Part shown: positions 10,234-18,311 of the stretch, in pieces | Layout: each line of letters begins with the position of its first letter | Position numbering within the stretch: the first letter of the stretch is position 1 | Assembly: GCF_004345745.1 (NCBI RefSeq) | Contig: NZ_SLXJ01000004.1 | Location: 1 to 64,000 of the forward strand | Source of the DNA: Nicoletella semolina | Lineage (GTDB): Bacteria > Pseudomonadota > Gammaproteobacteria > Enterobacterales > Pasteurellaceae | Direction: 5' to 3' | Length of the DNA stretch: 64,000 nucleotides | Program-made: the position numbers and the translations under genes | The notes under the pieces: model-generated | The model's input: only the letters and a program-made list of their open reading frames with translations | Told to the model about the DNA's origin: nothing | The model's database searches: none

Positions 10234-11253
10234 TTAGGCACTTTGATAACCGTTTGGATTATTTTTTTGCCAATTCCAAGTATCTTTCATCATTTGAGTG
10301 AGATTTCGTTCAGTCTTCCAACCCAATTTTTCGAGTGCTTTTTGTGGTGCAGAATAGCAAATAGGAATATCACCTGCACGCCGTTCAACGAGCTTATAAG
10401 GTACGCTAATACCATTGGCCGTTTCAAATGCTTTTAACATATCTAGCACAGAATAGCCCACTCCTGTACCAAGATTATAAACGTGGAAACCTGCATCACC
10501 TTGATGTTTTTCTAACGCTTTTAAATGCCCAACGGCAAGATCCACAACGTGAATATAATCACGCACACCTGTACCGTCGTGTGTATCGTAGTCGCTTCCA
10601 AAGATGGAAAGTTGCTCCAATTTTCCGACCGCTACTTGGCTAATATAAGGCAATAAATTATTAGGTATACCATTTGGATCTTCGCCGATTAGTCCACTTT
10701 CGTGAGCTCCAACAGGATTAAAATAACGCAATACCACGGCACTGAACGTAGAATAAGCCCTAACCGTATCCGCTAATATTTGTTCAACCATATATTTTGA
10801 ACCGCCATAAGGGCTAGTAATATTGCCCACAGGACAATTTTCTGTAATTGGGATTTCCTGTGGATCGCCATAAACCGTTGCCGATGAACTAAATACCAAA
10901 TTATGAACACCGGCTTTAAGCATTTCTTCTACGAGTATAATTGAGCCTGTAACATTATTTTGGTAGTAATGAAGTGGTTTTTTAACACTCTCACCTACGG
11001 CTTTTAGACCTGCAAAATGAATAACAGAATCAATGGTATTTTGTGCAAAGATTTTTCGTAGCATCTCTCGATCTAAAATATCACCCTGATAAAATTTTAT
11101 TGATGTTCCTGCGATCTTTTGCACTCGATCTAAGGAAATTGGCGAAGCATTCGATAAATTATCTAATACTACAATCTCTTTGTTAGCATTTAATAATTCA
11201 ACAACAGTATGTGAGCCAATGTAGCCTGCTCCTCCAGTCACTAAAATTGCCAT
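10234..11253 (-). CDS. galE: UDP-glucose 4-epimerase
   Basis: This 339-residue NAD-dependent SDR epimerase interconverts UDP-glucose and UDP-galactose, feeding lipooligosaccharide and capsule sugars. It has the Rossmann motif GGAGYIG at residues 7-13, the catalytic Ser region SSSATVYG and the YxxxK motif in [19 protein letters not shown] and the DYIHVVDLA stretch are GalE hallmarks. AAGGAGC precedes the start. The length equals the family norm (338). Confidence 0.95.
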   Translation of the reverse strand: MAILVTGGAGYIGSHTVVELLNANKEIVVLDNLSNASPISLDRVQKIAGTSIKFYQGDILDREMLRKIFAQNTIDSVIHFAGLKAVGESVKKPLHYYQNNVTGSIILVEEMLKAGVHNLVFSSSATVYGDPQEIPITENCPVGNITSPYGGSKYMVEQILADTVRAYSTFSAVVLRYFNPVGAHESGLIGEDPNGIPNNLLPYISQVAVGKLEQLSIFGSDYDTHDGTGVRDYIHVVDLAVGHLKALEKHQGDAGFHVYNLGTGVGYSVLDMLKAFETANGISVPYKLVERRAGDIPICYSAPQKALEKLGWKTERNLTQMMKDTWNWQKNNPNGYQSA

Positions 11254-11295
11254 TTCAATGCTCCTTAATAGTTAATTTAATCGTGAATTCTAAAA

Positions 11296-12126
11296 TTAGA
11301 ACTTATATCCTCGGTGTAAAGCTACGATGCCCGCACTTAAGTTATAGTAATCGACTTGCTCAAATCCTGCTGCTTCCATCATTAACTTTAAATCTTCTTG
11401 TTTTGGGTGCATTCGAATAGATTCTGCAAGGTATCGATAGCTTTCACTGTCATTAACGACAATTTCGCCTACTTTTGGCAGAATATTAAAAGAATAAAAA
11501 TGATAAAGCTGGCTAATAGGAGCAATAACAGGTTTTGAAAATTCCAAGACTAATAGACGCCCACCTGGTTTTAGCACACGAAACATTGAACGCAACGCCT
11601 TATCTTTATCTGTTACATTACGCAGCCCAAAACTGATAACAATACAATCAAAACTATTCTCAGCAAAAGGTAAGGATTCTGCATTTGCTTGAACATAGCT
11701 GACATTGCTGACTACACCTAAATTACGCAATTTTTCACGTCCAACTTCAAGCATTGAACGGTTAATATCCGCTAAAACCACTTCTCCAGTCTGCCCAACA
11801 ATACGAGAAAATTTAGCGGTAAAATCGCCTGTACCTCCCGCTAAATCAAGCACTTTCTGTCCTTTACGAACGCCACTGCAATCTACTGTAAAACGCTTCC
11901 ATAATCGATGAATACCAAAAGAGAGCAGATCATTCATTAAATCATATTTATCCGCCACACTGTGAAAAACATTTGCAACGAGCTGTTGCTTTTGCTCTTT
12001 AGCGACCATTTTAAAACCAAAATGGGTTGTGGTTTGTCCATCGGTAACCTTTGATTGATGGGAAGAAACGCTCGACGGACAGGTTGCATTTAGCTCAAAT
12101 TGAGAAGATGAGGTATCTTGACACAT
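11296..12126 (-). CDS. ubiE: Ubiquinone/menaquinone C-methyltransferase
   Basis: This SAM-dependent methyltransferase methylates the quinone ring in both ubiquinone and menaquinone synthesis. The family-specific segments are clear: [41 protein letters not shown], the SAM-binding [14 protein letters not shown] and a C-terminus ending ALHRGYKF. I favour the ATG at 12126 (276 residues). The upstream in-frame ATG at 12165 sits inside a promoter-like TATGGTATAT. The extra ~25 N-terminal residues relative to E. coli UbiE (251) are Ser/Thr-rich and unconserved; a start close to THFGF cannot be excluded. Confidence 0.93.
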   Translation of the reverse strand: MCQDTSSSQFELNATCPSSVSSHQSKVTDGQTTTHFGFKMVAKEQKQQLVANVFHSVADKYDLMNDLLSFGIHRLWKRFTVDCSGVRKGQKVLDLAGGTGDFTAKFSRIVGQTGEVVLADINRSMLEVGREKLRNLGVVSNVSYVQANAESLPFAENSFDCIVISFGLRNVTDKDKALRSMFRVLKPGGRLLVLEFSKPVIAPISQLYHFYSFNILPKVGEIVVNDSESYRYLAESIRMHPKQEDLKLMMEAAGFEQVDYYNLSAGIVALHRGYKF

Positions 12127-12166
12127 AATAAAAAATCTCACATAAAATTTGATATACCATAACAAA

Positions 12167-12199
12167 AAAGCGGTCTGATTTCCTTAATATTTTGCAAAA
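12167..12199. repeat. Extended uptake signal sequence between ubiE and hemG
   Basis: AAAGCGGTC (12167-12175) is followed by TGATTTCCTTAATA and TTTGCAAAA, the full Apl-type pattern. It lies in the divergent promoter region. Confidence 0.7.
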
Positions 12200-12267
12200 T
12201 CTGCTAAGATAGCCTCTAGTCTAAGATGGGAGCCAAACACAAAAACCTGATGAAAGAGGAAAACAGA

Positions 12268-12792
12268 ATGAGAACGGTTATTTTTTATTTAACTCAAGAC
12301 GGTCAGACAGAAAAAATCGCTTATAAAATTGCTGCAGAATTAGGAAATTGCAAGCTCGTTTCACTTCGAGAGCAGCCCAACTTTCCCCATGAAGAACTGC
12401 TTGAATTTGACAAAATTGTGATCGGTGCATCAATCCGATATGGACGCTTTGATCCTTTACTGGAAAAATTTATCGCCCAACACCAAGGCTTATTGAATCA
12501 GAAAAGTTCTGCATTTTTTAGCGTTAATCTGACCGCTCGCAAAAGTAATCGTAACACACCTAAAACCAATACCTATACTCGTAAACTACTCGCTCGTATT
12601 CAATGGCAACCTTCTTTAATTGCCGTGATTGCAGGAGCATTGCGTTATCCTCGCTACCATTGGTTTGATCGAATAATGATTCAATTTATTATGAAAATCA
12701 CTGGCGGTGAAACAGATACACAAAAAGAGGTAGAGTATACGGATTGGCAACAAGTGGCTACGTTTTCAGAACAGATTAGCCAGCTTCCTTGA
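12268..12792 (+). CDS. hemG: Menaquinone-dependent protoporphyrinogen IX dehydrogenase
   Basis: This flavodoxin-like FMN protein oxidises protoporphyrinogen IX to protoporphyrin IX in heme synthesis, passing electrons to quinone. It aligns closely with E. coli HemG along its length: FYLTQDGQTEKIA near the start, VIGASIRYGRF, FFSVNLTARK, then AGALRYPRYHWFDR and GGETDTQKEVEYTDW at the end. The start at 12268 is supported by AAAGAGGAAA upstream and gives 174 residues; an in-frame upstream start at 12226 adds 14 unlike residues. It is divergent from ubiE. Confidence 0.93.
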   Translation: MRTVIFYLTQDGQTEKIAYKIAAELGNCKLVSLREQPNFPHEELLEFDKIVIGASIRYGRFDPLLEKFIAQHQGLLNQKSSAFFSVNLTARKSNRNTPKTNTYTRKLLARIQWQPSLIAVIAGALRYPRYHWFDRIMIQFIMKITGGETDTQKEVEYTDWQQVATFSEQISQLP

Positions 12793-12925
12793 TTACCAAA
12801 CAAAATAGAGGGAGCTGGGAGAAGTATACTAGACGTAAATCAGATTAAAAGCATTATACATTTTTGAGCCATATATTATAATTATGCGACTATTTTTGAT
12901 AGGTATTTACTATTAGGGGAAAAAT

Positions 12926-13336
12926 ATGAGTATTTTAAAAGAGTTTCGTGAATTTGCAGTAAAAGGTAATGTCGTTGATTTAGCCGTTGGTGTGATCATC
13001 GGCGGTGCATTTGGTAAAATCGTCTCATCACTGGTCAATGACATTATTATGCCACCGATCGGCTGGCTAATTGATGGAGTTGATTTTAAAGATCTTGCGA
13101 TTGTTATCCAAGAAAAGCAAGGCGAAGCCGAAGCTGTATTACTCAAATACGGTGCATTTATCCAAAATGTCTTTGACTTCTTAATTATTGCTGCAGCGGT
13201 ATTTGCAATGGTAAAATTGATTAATAACCTCAAAAAATCATCAGAGCCTGAAAAAGAAGAGCCGAAGCCAGTAGAACTTAGTACTGAAGAACAGTTGCTT
13301 ACTGAAATTCGTGATTTACTAAAAAAGAGTAATTAA
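12926..13336 (+). CDS. mscL: Large-conductance mechanosensitive channel
   Basis: This 136-residue inner-membrane protein forms a pentameric pore that opens on hypo-osmotic shock. The N-terminal helix [20 protein letters not shown] and first membrane segment ([20 protein letters not shown]) are the MscL hallmark. The second membrane helix is at ~75-100 ([16 protein letters not shown]), followed by a charged C-terminal bundle ending [17 protein letters not shown]. An AGGGG element precedes the ATG. Confidence 0.96.
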   Translation: MSILKEFREFAVKGNVVDLAVGVIIGGAFGKIVSSLVNDIIMPPIGWLIDGVDFKDLAIVIQEKQGEAEAVLLKYGAFIQNVFDFLIIAAAVFAMVKLINNLKKSSEPEKEEPKPVELSTEEQLLTEIRDLLKKSN

Positions 13337-13446
13337 AAACAGCAAGTTGCGATAAGAATAAGTGATTTCACCTCTTTGCTCTCAGTTCATCTGGGAGCAA
13401 ATTGTGTGGGGGCAAACTCATTTATCATCAGAAAAGTGGCTACTGG

Positions 13447-14163
13447 CTAAAAGCGATCAGGTAAATTTTTTAGCATTTCGCCCCAAATTTTAGTAGTGTG
13501 TTGGCGGTTTTCTACCATATACTGGTGAGCAAGCTGTGGATCTTTATTGGCACAAGCCGACAATAGCTTATGATAAAACTGGCGAGTAACTTGACGAGCT
13601 TCAGCATCGCTGAAAAAGAGAGTTGCGACTTGGTGATAAAGTGCTTTAAAACTATTAAGAATAAGACCATAAATCGGCTTTTCTGCCACAAAAGTGAATC
13701 GGCGATAAAGTTGATAATCAAATTCCGCAAAAGCGATTGCACTATCTTCGAGAGAGCCAAGATCTGCAAATAATTTTTCGCAGGCTTTGGAATCGAAACG
13801 CACCGCTTCTGGAATGTAATATTCTGCCATTCTAGTGCGTAAAGAAACAACATTGGCAATAATCATTGGTTGGGACGCTTTATCAAGCCGAATTAAGGTA
13901 CTGATAATATTAGGGCCACCTGTTTCCCAAATATCATTCACTTTCGTCGCTTTACCGTGCTGAATACTTAACCAACCATCTCGTGCTAAACGGTGCAGAA
14001 CTTCCCTTAATGTAGTTCGAGTAATGCCAATGATTCGAGCCATTTCCCTTTCTGAAGGCAAATCCGAACCCGCAACAAAATGCTTATTCCAAATACTTTT
14101 GACAATGTACTCCTCCGCCAATGCCGCAGGGCTTTGTGAGGTTAAAAGATTAGATTTATCCAT
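13447..14163 (-). CDS. fadR: Fatty acid metabolism regulator FadR
   Basis: This 238-residue GntR-family regulator has an N-terminal winged helix (residues ~10-75, with LPSEREMARIIGITRTTLREVLHRLARDGW) and a C-terminal acyl-CoA-binding helical domain. In gamma-proteobacteria it activates fab genes and represses fad genes, and is released from DNA by long-chain acyl-CoA. It is divergent from nhaB, the arrangement seen in E. coli, which supports the assignment. Confidence 0.93.
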   Translation of the reverse strand: MDKSNLLTSQSPAALAEEYIVKSIWNKHFVAGSDLPSEREMARIIGITRTTLREVLHRLARDGWLSIQHGKATKVNDIWETGGPNIISTLIRLDKASQPMIIANVVSLRTRMAEYYIPEAVRFDSKACEKLFADLGSLEDSAIAFAEFDYQLYRRFTFVAEKPIYGLILNSFKALYHQVATLFFSDAEARQVTRQFYHKLLSACANKDPQLAHQYMVENRQHTTKIWGEMLKNLPDRF

Positions 14164-14346
14164 TGTTATATTCCGTTATTCTGTTCAATTAAGGGGAAAA
14201 ATTGTATAAAAAACACAAAAGTGTGATGTGGTTATCAAAAATGACACTCTTTTTCTAGAACTTTATCAGTTTATATTATCGTTCAATCTAAACTATATTA
14301 CAATCAAGCTAGGTTTTTCTATGTTTTTATCTTGGAGTGAACTAAT

Positions 14347-15888
14347 ATGAGCAACATAACTGGCTTGTTTAAAAATTTTCTAGGTTGTACCCCACGATGG
14401 TACAAGCTCTGCATTTTAGCATTTTTGGTAATAAATCCTGTTATTTATTTTTTGGTTAGTCCCTTTGTTGCAGGCTGGTTATTGGTTGCAGAATTTATTT
14501 TTACGTTGGCGATGGCATTAAAATGTTACCCTCTTCAACCAGGTGGATTATTAGCGATTGAAGCTGTAGCCATTGGAATGACTAGTCCACACCATATTAA
14601 ACAGGAAATTCTAGCTAATTTTGAAGTTTTACTGTTATTGATGTTTATGGTGGCGGGTATCTATTTTATGAAGCAATTGCTACTCTATATTTTTACCAAG
14701 CTCATTATTTTTATTCATTCTAAAAAAATGCTCTCGTTGGCATTTTGTTTAAGTTCCGCATTTCTTTCTGCATTTTTAGATGCTCTAACTGTGATTGCAG
14801 TTATTATTAGTGTAGGACTTGGATTTTATGGGGTTTATCATAAAGTTGCCTCAAGCAATAGTATTGAAGATTCAACCGATGTTAGTAATGACAACAAAAT
14901 AGTGATCAAAAAACAAGTGCTAGAACAATTTCGTGGTTTCCTTCGTAGCTTATTGATGCACGCTGGTGTGGGGAGTGCTTTAGGTGGCGTAATGACCATG
15001 GTCGGTGAGCCACAAAATTTAATTATTGCAGAACAGGCTCAATGGGGATTTAGTGAATTTTTCCTACGGGTTTCCCCTGTTAGTTTGATTGTATTGATAT
15101 GCGGTGCCACCACTTGTTTTCTCGTTGAAAAATACAAAGTTTTTGGCTATGGCGATCGCTTGCCATTGGCTGTGTGGGCGGTATTGGCTCGTTATAACAT
15201 TCAAGAAGAACAAAAGATGACGAAGCAAGACCGCCTAAAATTAGTAGTACAAGCAATCGCAGGTATATGGCTAATTATCGGTTTAGCTCTACATTTAGCT
15301 GATGTGGGGCTAATAGGTTTAACCATTATTATTATTTGTACAGCATTTTGTGGCATTACTGATGAACACGCATTAGGGAAATCATTTCAAGAATCACTGC
15401 CTTTTACCGCTCTATTAATGGTCTTTTTCTCTATCGTTGCTGTGATTGTTGATTTAAAGCTATTTGATCCGATTATTCAATTCGTTTTAGAGGCTGAACA
15501 AGAATCACAGCTTGCCCTATTTTATGTATTTAATGGCTTGCTTTCTGCTATTTCAGATAACGTTTTTGTTGGAACCGTGTATATCAATGAAGCGAAAAGT
15601 GCTTTGCTGTCTGGTGCATTAAGTCGTGAGCAATTTGATTTGGTTGCGGTCTCTATTAATACAGGTACTAACTTACCTTCGGTTGCAACACCAAACGGTC
15701 AAGCGGCATTTTTATTCTTATTAACCTCATCATTTGCCCCCTTAATCCGTCTCTCTTATGGTAGAATGGTTTATATGGCATTACCGTACACTATAGTGCT
15801 ATCCATAGTTGGGTTTTTAGCAATTGAGTTTTTACTCACTCCACTGACCACACTAATGATTGATTGGGGTTGGTTAATTACTCGCTAA
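14347..15888 (+). CDS. nhaB: Na+/H+ antiporter NhaB
   Basis: This 513-residue multi-spanning inner-membrane antiporter extrudes sodium in exchange for protons. The first residues ([20 protein letters not shown]) and the stretches [37 protein letters not shown] and [21 protein letters not shown] match NhaB closely; length equals E. coli NhaB (513). TTGGAGTGA precedes the ATG. dsbB follows after 33 bases and is probably co-transcribed, as in E. coli. Confidence 0.95.
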   Translation: MSNITGLFKNFLGCTPRWYKLCILAFLVINPVIYFLVSPFVAGWLLVAEFIFTLAMALKCYPLQPGGLLAIEAVAIGMTSPHHIKQEILANFEVLLLLMFMVAGIYFMKQLLLYIFTKLIIFIHSKKMLSLAFCLSSAFLSAFLDALTVIAVIISVGLGFYGVYHKVASSNSIEDSTDVSNDNKIVIKKQVLEQFRGFLRSLLMHAGVGSALGGVMTMVGEPQNLIIAEQAQWGFSEFFLRVSPVSLIVLICGATTCFLVEKYKVFGYGDRLPLAVWAVLARYNIQEEQKMTKQDRLKLVVQAIAGIWLIIGLALHLADVGLIGLTIIIICTAFCGITDEHALGKSFQESLPFTALLMVFFSIVAVIVDLKLFDPIIQFVLEAEQESQLALFYVFNGLLSAISDNVFVGTVYINEAKSALLSGALSREQFDLVAVSINTGTNLPSVATPNGQAAFLFLLTSSFAPLIRLSYGRMVYMALPYTIVLSIVGFLAIEFLLTPLTTLMIDWGWLITR

Positions 15889-15921
15889 TCTTAATGATAA
15901 AAGATGAGAGGTGAGAACTGT

Positions 15922-16458
15922 ATGTTTAGGTATTTTAAAACGCTGTCATTACAACGTAAGAGTTGGGTGATATTCGCATTCAGTGCCATTGCATTAGAGG
16001 CAGCGGCACTCTATTTTCAGCACGGAATGGGATTGAAGCCTTGTGTAATGTGCATTTACGAGCGATTGGCACTGTTCGCCATTGTTTTTTCAGGACTATT
16101 GGGAATAATTGCTCCTCGCACTGCACTGATCCGCTGGCTAGCCTTATTGTTGGGGGTATTTGGTGCAATCAAAGGGCTCTTGTTAGCCATAAAACATACT
16201 GATTACCAGCTTAACCCAGCCCCTTGGAATCAATGTTCTCCATTTGTCGATTTTCCTGAAACATTACCATTAAATCAATGGCTGCCCGCTATTTTTGAAG
16301 CAGGCGGTGATTGCAGCCAAATTACTTGGTCGTTTTTATCGCTCACAATGCCACAGTGGTTAATTATCATTTTTGCGTTTTATACTCTATTGCTCATATT
16401 AGTAATATTTAGTCAGTTTATACCTATCCAAAAACGCAAACGTGGATTATTCCATTAA
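15922..16458 (+). CDS. dsbB: Disulfide bond formation protein B
   Basis: This 178-residue, four-helix inner-membrane protein reoxidises DsbA and passes electrons to quinone. The redox pair is C41-V-M-C44, at the same positions as in E. coli; the second periplasmic pair lies in CSPFVDFP and GGDCSQITW. I start at 15922, with GAGGTGAGAACT upstream, not at the in-frame ATG at 15904, which would overlap that ribosome binding site. Confidence 0.95.
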   Translation: MFRYFKTLSLQRKSWVIFAFSAIALEAAALYFQHGMGLKPCVMCIYERLALFAIVFSGLLGIIAPRTALIRWLALLLGVFGAIKGLLLAIKHTDYQLNPAPWNQCSPFVDFPETLPLNQWLPAIFEAGGDCSQITWSFLSLTMPQWLIIIFAFYTLLLILVIFSQFIPIQKRKRGLFH

Positions 16459-16538
16459 TGAACAAGCGGTGAATTTTTGATATTTTTTCGGTATTAGGTA
16501 GTAGTTGCACAAAGATTGAACTAAGTTTTTCTGCTACA

Positions 16539-16575
16539 TTTTTCTTACCTCATTGTAATTTAACGGTAAGAAAAA
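16539..16575. terminator. Inverted repeat after dsbB, possible terminator
   Basis: TTTTTCTTACC (16539-16549) pairs with GGTAAGAAAAA (16565-16575) around a 15-base loop. It could end nhaB-dsbB transcription, although on the plus strand the stem is followed by A residues; on the minus strand it would end in a T run and so stop transcription coming from the transposase side. It abuts the start codon of the decayed ORF. Confidence 0.45.
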
Positions 16576-16836
16576 ATGAATGCGTTAGAAAAATTATTGA
16601 TTGAAGAAATCTCCCTTGCAGAACAAGAAAGGGCTGAATTTGAAGCCAAGATAAAGGGGTTAAATCAGAAAATCTTAGACTATTGAACTGCACTAAATCA
16701 CACAAGAGATTCAGATTTTTCATTAAGCAAGAAATCTCGCAATGTCCGTTTTCAGTCGTCTCCACGTCAATTAGTGGCACATATCCTTAAAAAGCAACCT
16801 GAAAAATGGTTTCATATGAATGAAATCACCCTTTAG
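16576..16836 (+). pseudogene. Decayed small gene with in-frame stop, next to insertion sequence
   Basis: The frame opens at 16576 with a charged helical stretch (MNALEKLLIEEISLAEQERA) and hits TGA at 16684 after 36 codons. The same frame continues for 49 sense codons (including SSPRQLVAHILKKQPEKWFH) to TAG at 16834, and even beyond the TAG reads plausibly (PFQTLSDDVLSHLL) up to the transposase gene. Two in-frame stops within otherwise protein-like sequence suggest a dead gene, probably of phage or plasmid origin. I do not recognise the family. Confidence 0.5.
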
Positions 16837-16868
16837 CCTTTCCAAACATTATCTGATGACGTGCTGAG

Positions 16869-17843
16869 TCATTTACTGGTGACATCATTGAAAATAGTTA
16901 AATTATCCAGTTTACGAGCATCTTCACGATAGGCGACTTCATTGGCATAGTTATCAAGATACACGTTGCTCATTTTGTGAACTTGTCCGTAATACATACG
17001 TTTAAAGCGAGCGAAATAGCTTTCGGCAAGGTTGTTGGTAATGCCCTCATCGCTACGATATTCACGTTGATGGTTTACTCGTTGTAGGTCGTAATTCACC
17101 ATGAGTTCATCATAAGCTGACTTTTCGTCCGCATGAATACGACTGTTTGGCTCAATGTACGTTTGAGCTAATTTCTTCACTGTTTCGGTGTTCTCTGAGA
17201 GAATAGGTGCACCCACTAATTGCGGGAACGTGATGGTTTTCTTTGCACCGACTAATTGCGGATTAGAAGATGTTTCCTGCTCTGAATAACGCTCACGCAT
17301 CACTAATACTGCACGTTTATTTGGATTGGCATTTTCTTTTAAACGTCTATCTACACGTTCTGTTTTCTTATTCTTTGGGCGTGGAGCGGAATGCATGTAA
17401 GTACCATCAATATGGATTTCGCCTGATAATGGGAAAAGTTCACGCTGTACAATCAGACTTTCTCGGATTTTATGTGATAAAGTGAAAGCGGTTTTGTACT
17501 GCACGTTTAAATCTCGAGAGAGCTGACAAGCTGAAATACCTTTTACCGCATTCACAAACAAAGCAATAGCGAATAAATAGGTTTGAATCGGTAACTTGTG
17601 ATTCGCAAAAATTGTCCCTGACGTAATGCTAAAGGTATGTTTACAATATTTGCATCGCCACTGTTTGCGAGTAGAGATAAAGTAGGCTCGATGTTGTACA
17701 CCGCATTTAGGGCAAACTTGTTCTGTTTCACTTCTCCAGCGTAATTCATGCAATAAAGAAAATGCATCTGCATCAGATAGGCGAGCTATCTTAAGTGGAC
17801 TTAATTTTCTTGCAAAGCTAGATAACAAAAAACTTTGTGCCAT
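16869..17843 (-). CDS. IS1595-family transposase (IS1016-like), probably C-terminally short
   Basis: This 324-residue transposase has an N-terminal zinc ribbon (CPKC near residue 45 and CKYC near residue 65) and an IS1595-type DDE domain: HIDGTYM (first Asp), HADEKSAYDELM (second Asp) and NNLAESYFARFKRM (Glu). Compared with the second transposase in this window, it stops right after YREDARKLDNLTIFNDV and lacks the ~50 residues that follow there, so it may be truncated at its junction with the decayed ORF. It is oriented away from the R-M genes. Confidence 0.88.
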   Translation of the reverse strand: MAQSFLLSSFARKLSPLKIARLSDADAFSLLHELRWRSETEQVCPKCGVQHRAYFISTRKQWRCKYCKHTFSITSGTIFANHKLPIQTYLFAIALFVNAVKGISACQLSRDLNVQYKTAFTLSHKIRESLIVQRELFPLSGEIHIDGTYMHSAPRPKNKKTERVDRRLKENANPNKRAVLVMRERYSEQETSSNPQLVGAKKTITFPQLVGAPILSENTETVKKLAQTYIEPNSRIHADEKSAYDELMVNYDLQRVNHQREYRSDEGITNNLAESYFARFKRMYYGQVHKMSNVYLDNYANEVAYREDARKLDNLTIFNDVTSK

Positions 17844-17963
17844 ATAAATGGTTTTACCTAAAAAGATGTTTCTGATAATATGTATTAAAATTACCCAAAT
17901 GAATAATTTTACAAATCAAAATTTATCACAATGAGAAATAAAAGTCAATATGGAGTTACTCAT

Positions 17964-18299
17964 TTGAATATTTCAGAACGATTAAATCAGCTTATTGAGC
18001 TTAATCAGTTTACAATCAAAGATTTTGCAGAACGCTGTGATATCCCTTATCGCTCAATGTACAACTATGTACGTAGTAAGCGAGAACCTAATTTAGAAGC
18101 TCTTTCTAAAATGAGCAAAACATTTAATGTCGATCTAAATTGGTTGATTTTGGGAGAAGGAGAAATACTGAAAGGTATATCAAAAGAATCATTTTCAGCC
18201 GAAGAAAATCAACTAATCACTCACTATCGCTTAATGCCTAATCTTGTACAAAAAACAATGAAAACAGCGTTTAAGGCGATTTCAACTGAAAAATTTTAG
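17964..18299 (+). CDS. XRE-family (phage repressor-like) transcriptional regulator
   Basis: This small HTH protein precedes mod by 12 bases. The HTH lies in the first ~60 residues (FTIKDFAERCDIPYRSMYNY, then PNLEALSKMSKTFNVDLNWL, typical of CI-like repressors), followed by a short helical tail. An ATG at 17931 would give 122 residues but has no ribosome binding site. A TTG at 17964 has GGAG eight bases upstream and starts right at the domain, giving 111 residues, so I prefer it. It probably controls the R-M operon or is a prophage remnant; a dedicated controller is common for type II systems and unusual for type III. Confidence 0.75.
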   Translation: MNISERLNQLIELNQFTIKDFAERCDIPYRSMYNYVRSKREPNLEALSKMSKTFNVDLNWLILGEGEILKGISKESFSAEENQLITHYRLMPNLVQKTMKTAFKAISTEKF

Positions 18300-18311
18300 A
18301 GAATTTTTATT

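Noticed and set aside
13377-13400. Hairpin TGCTCTCAG/CTGGGAGCA between mscL and fadR as terminator
   Set aside because: The stem is imperfect and no T run follows on either strand.
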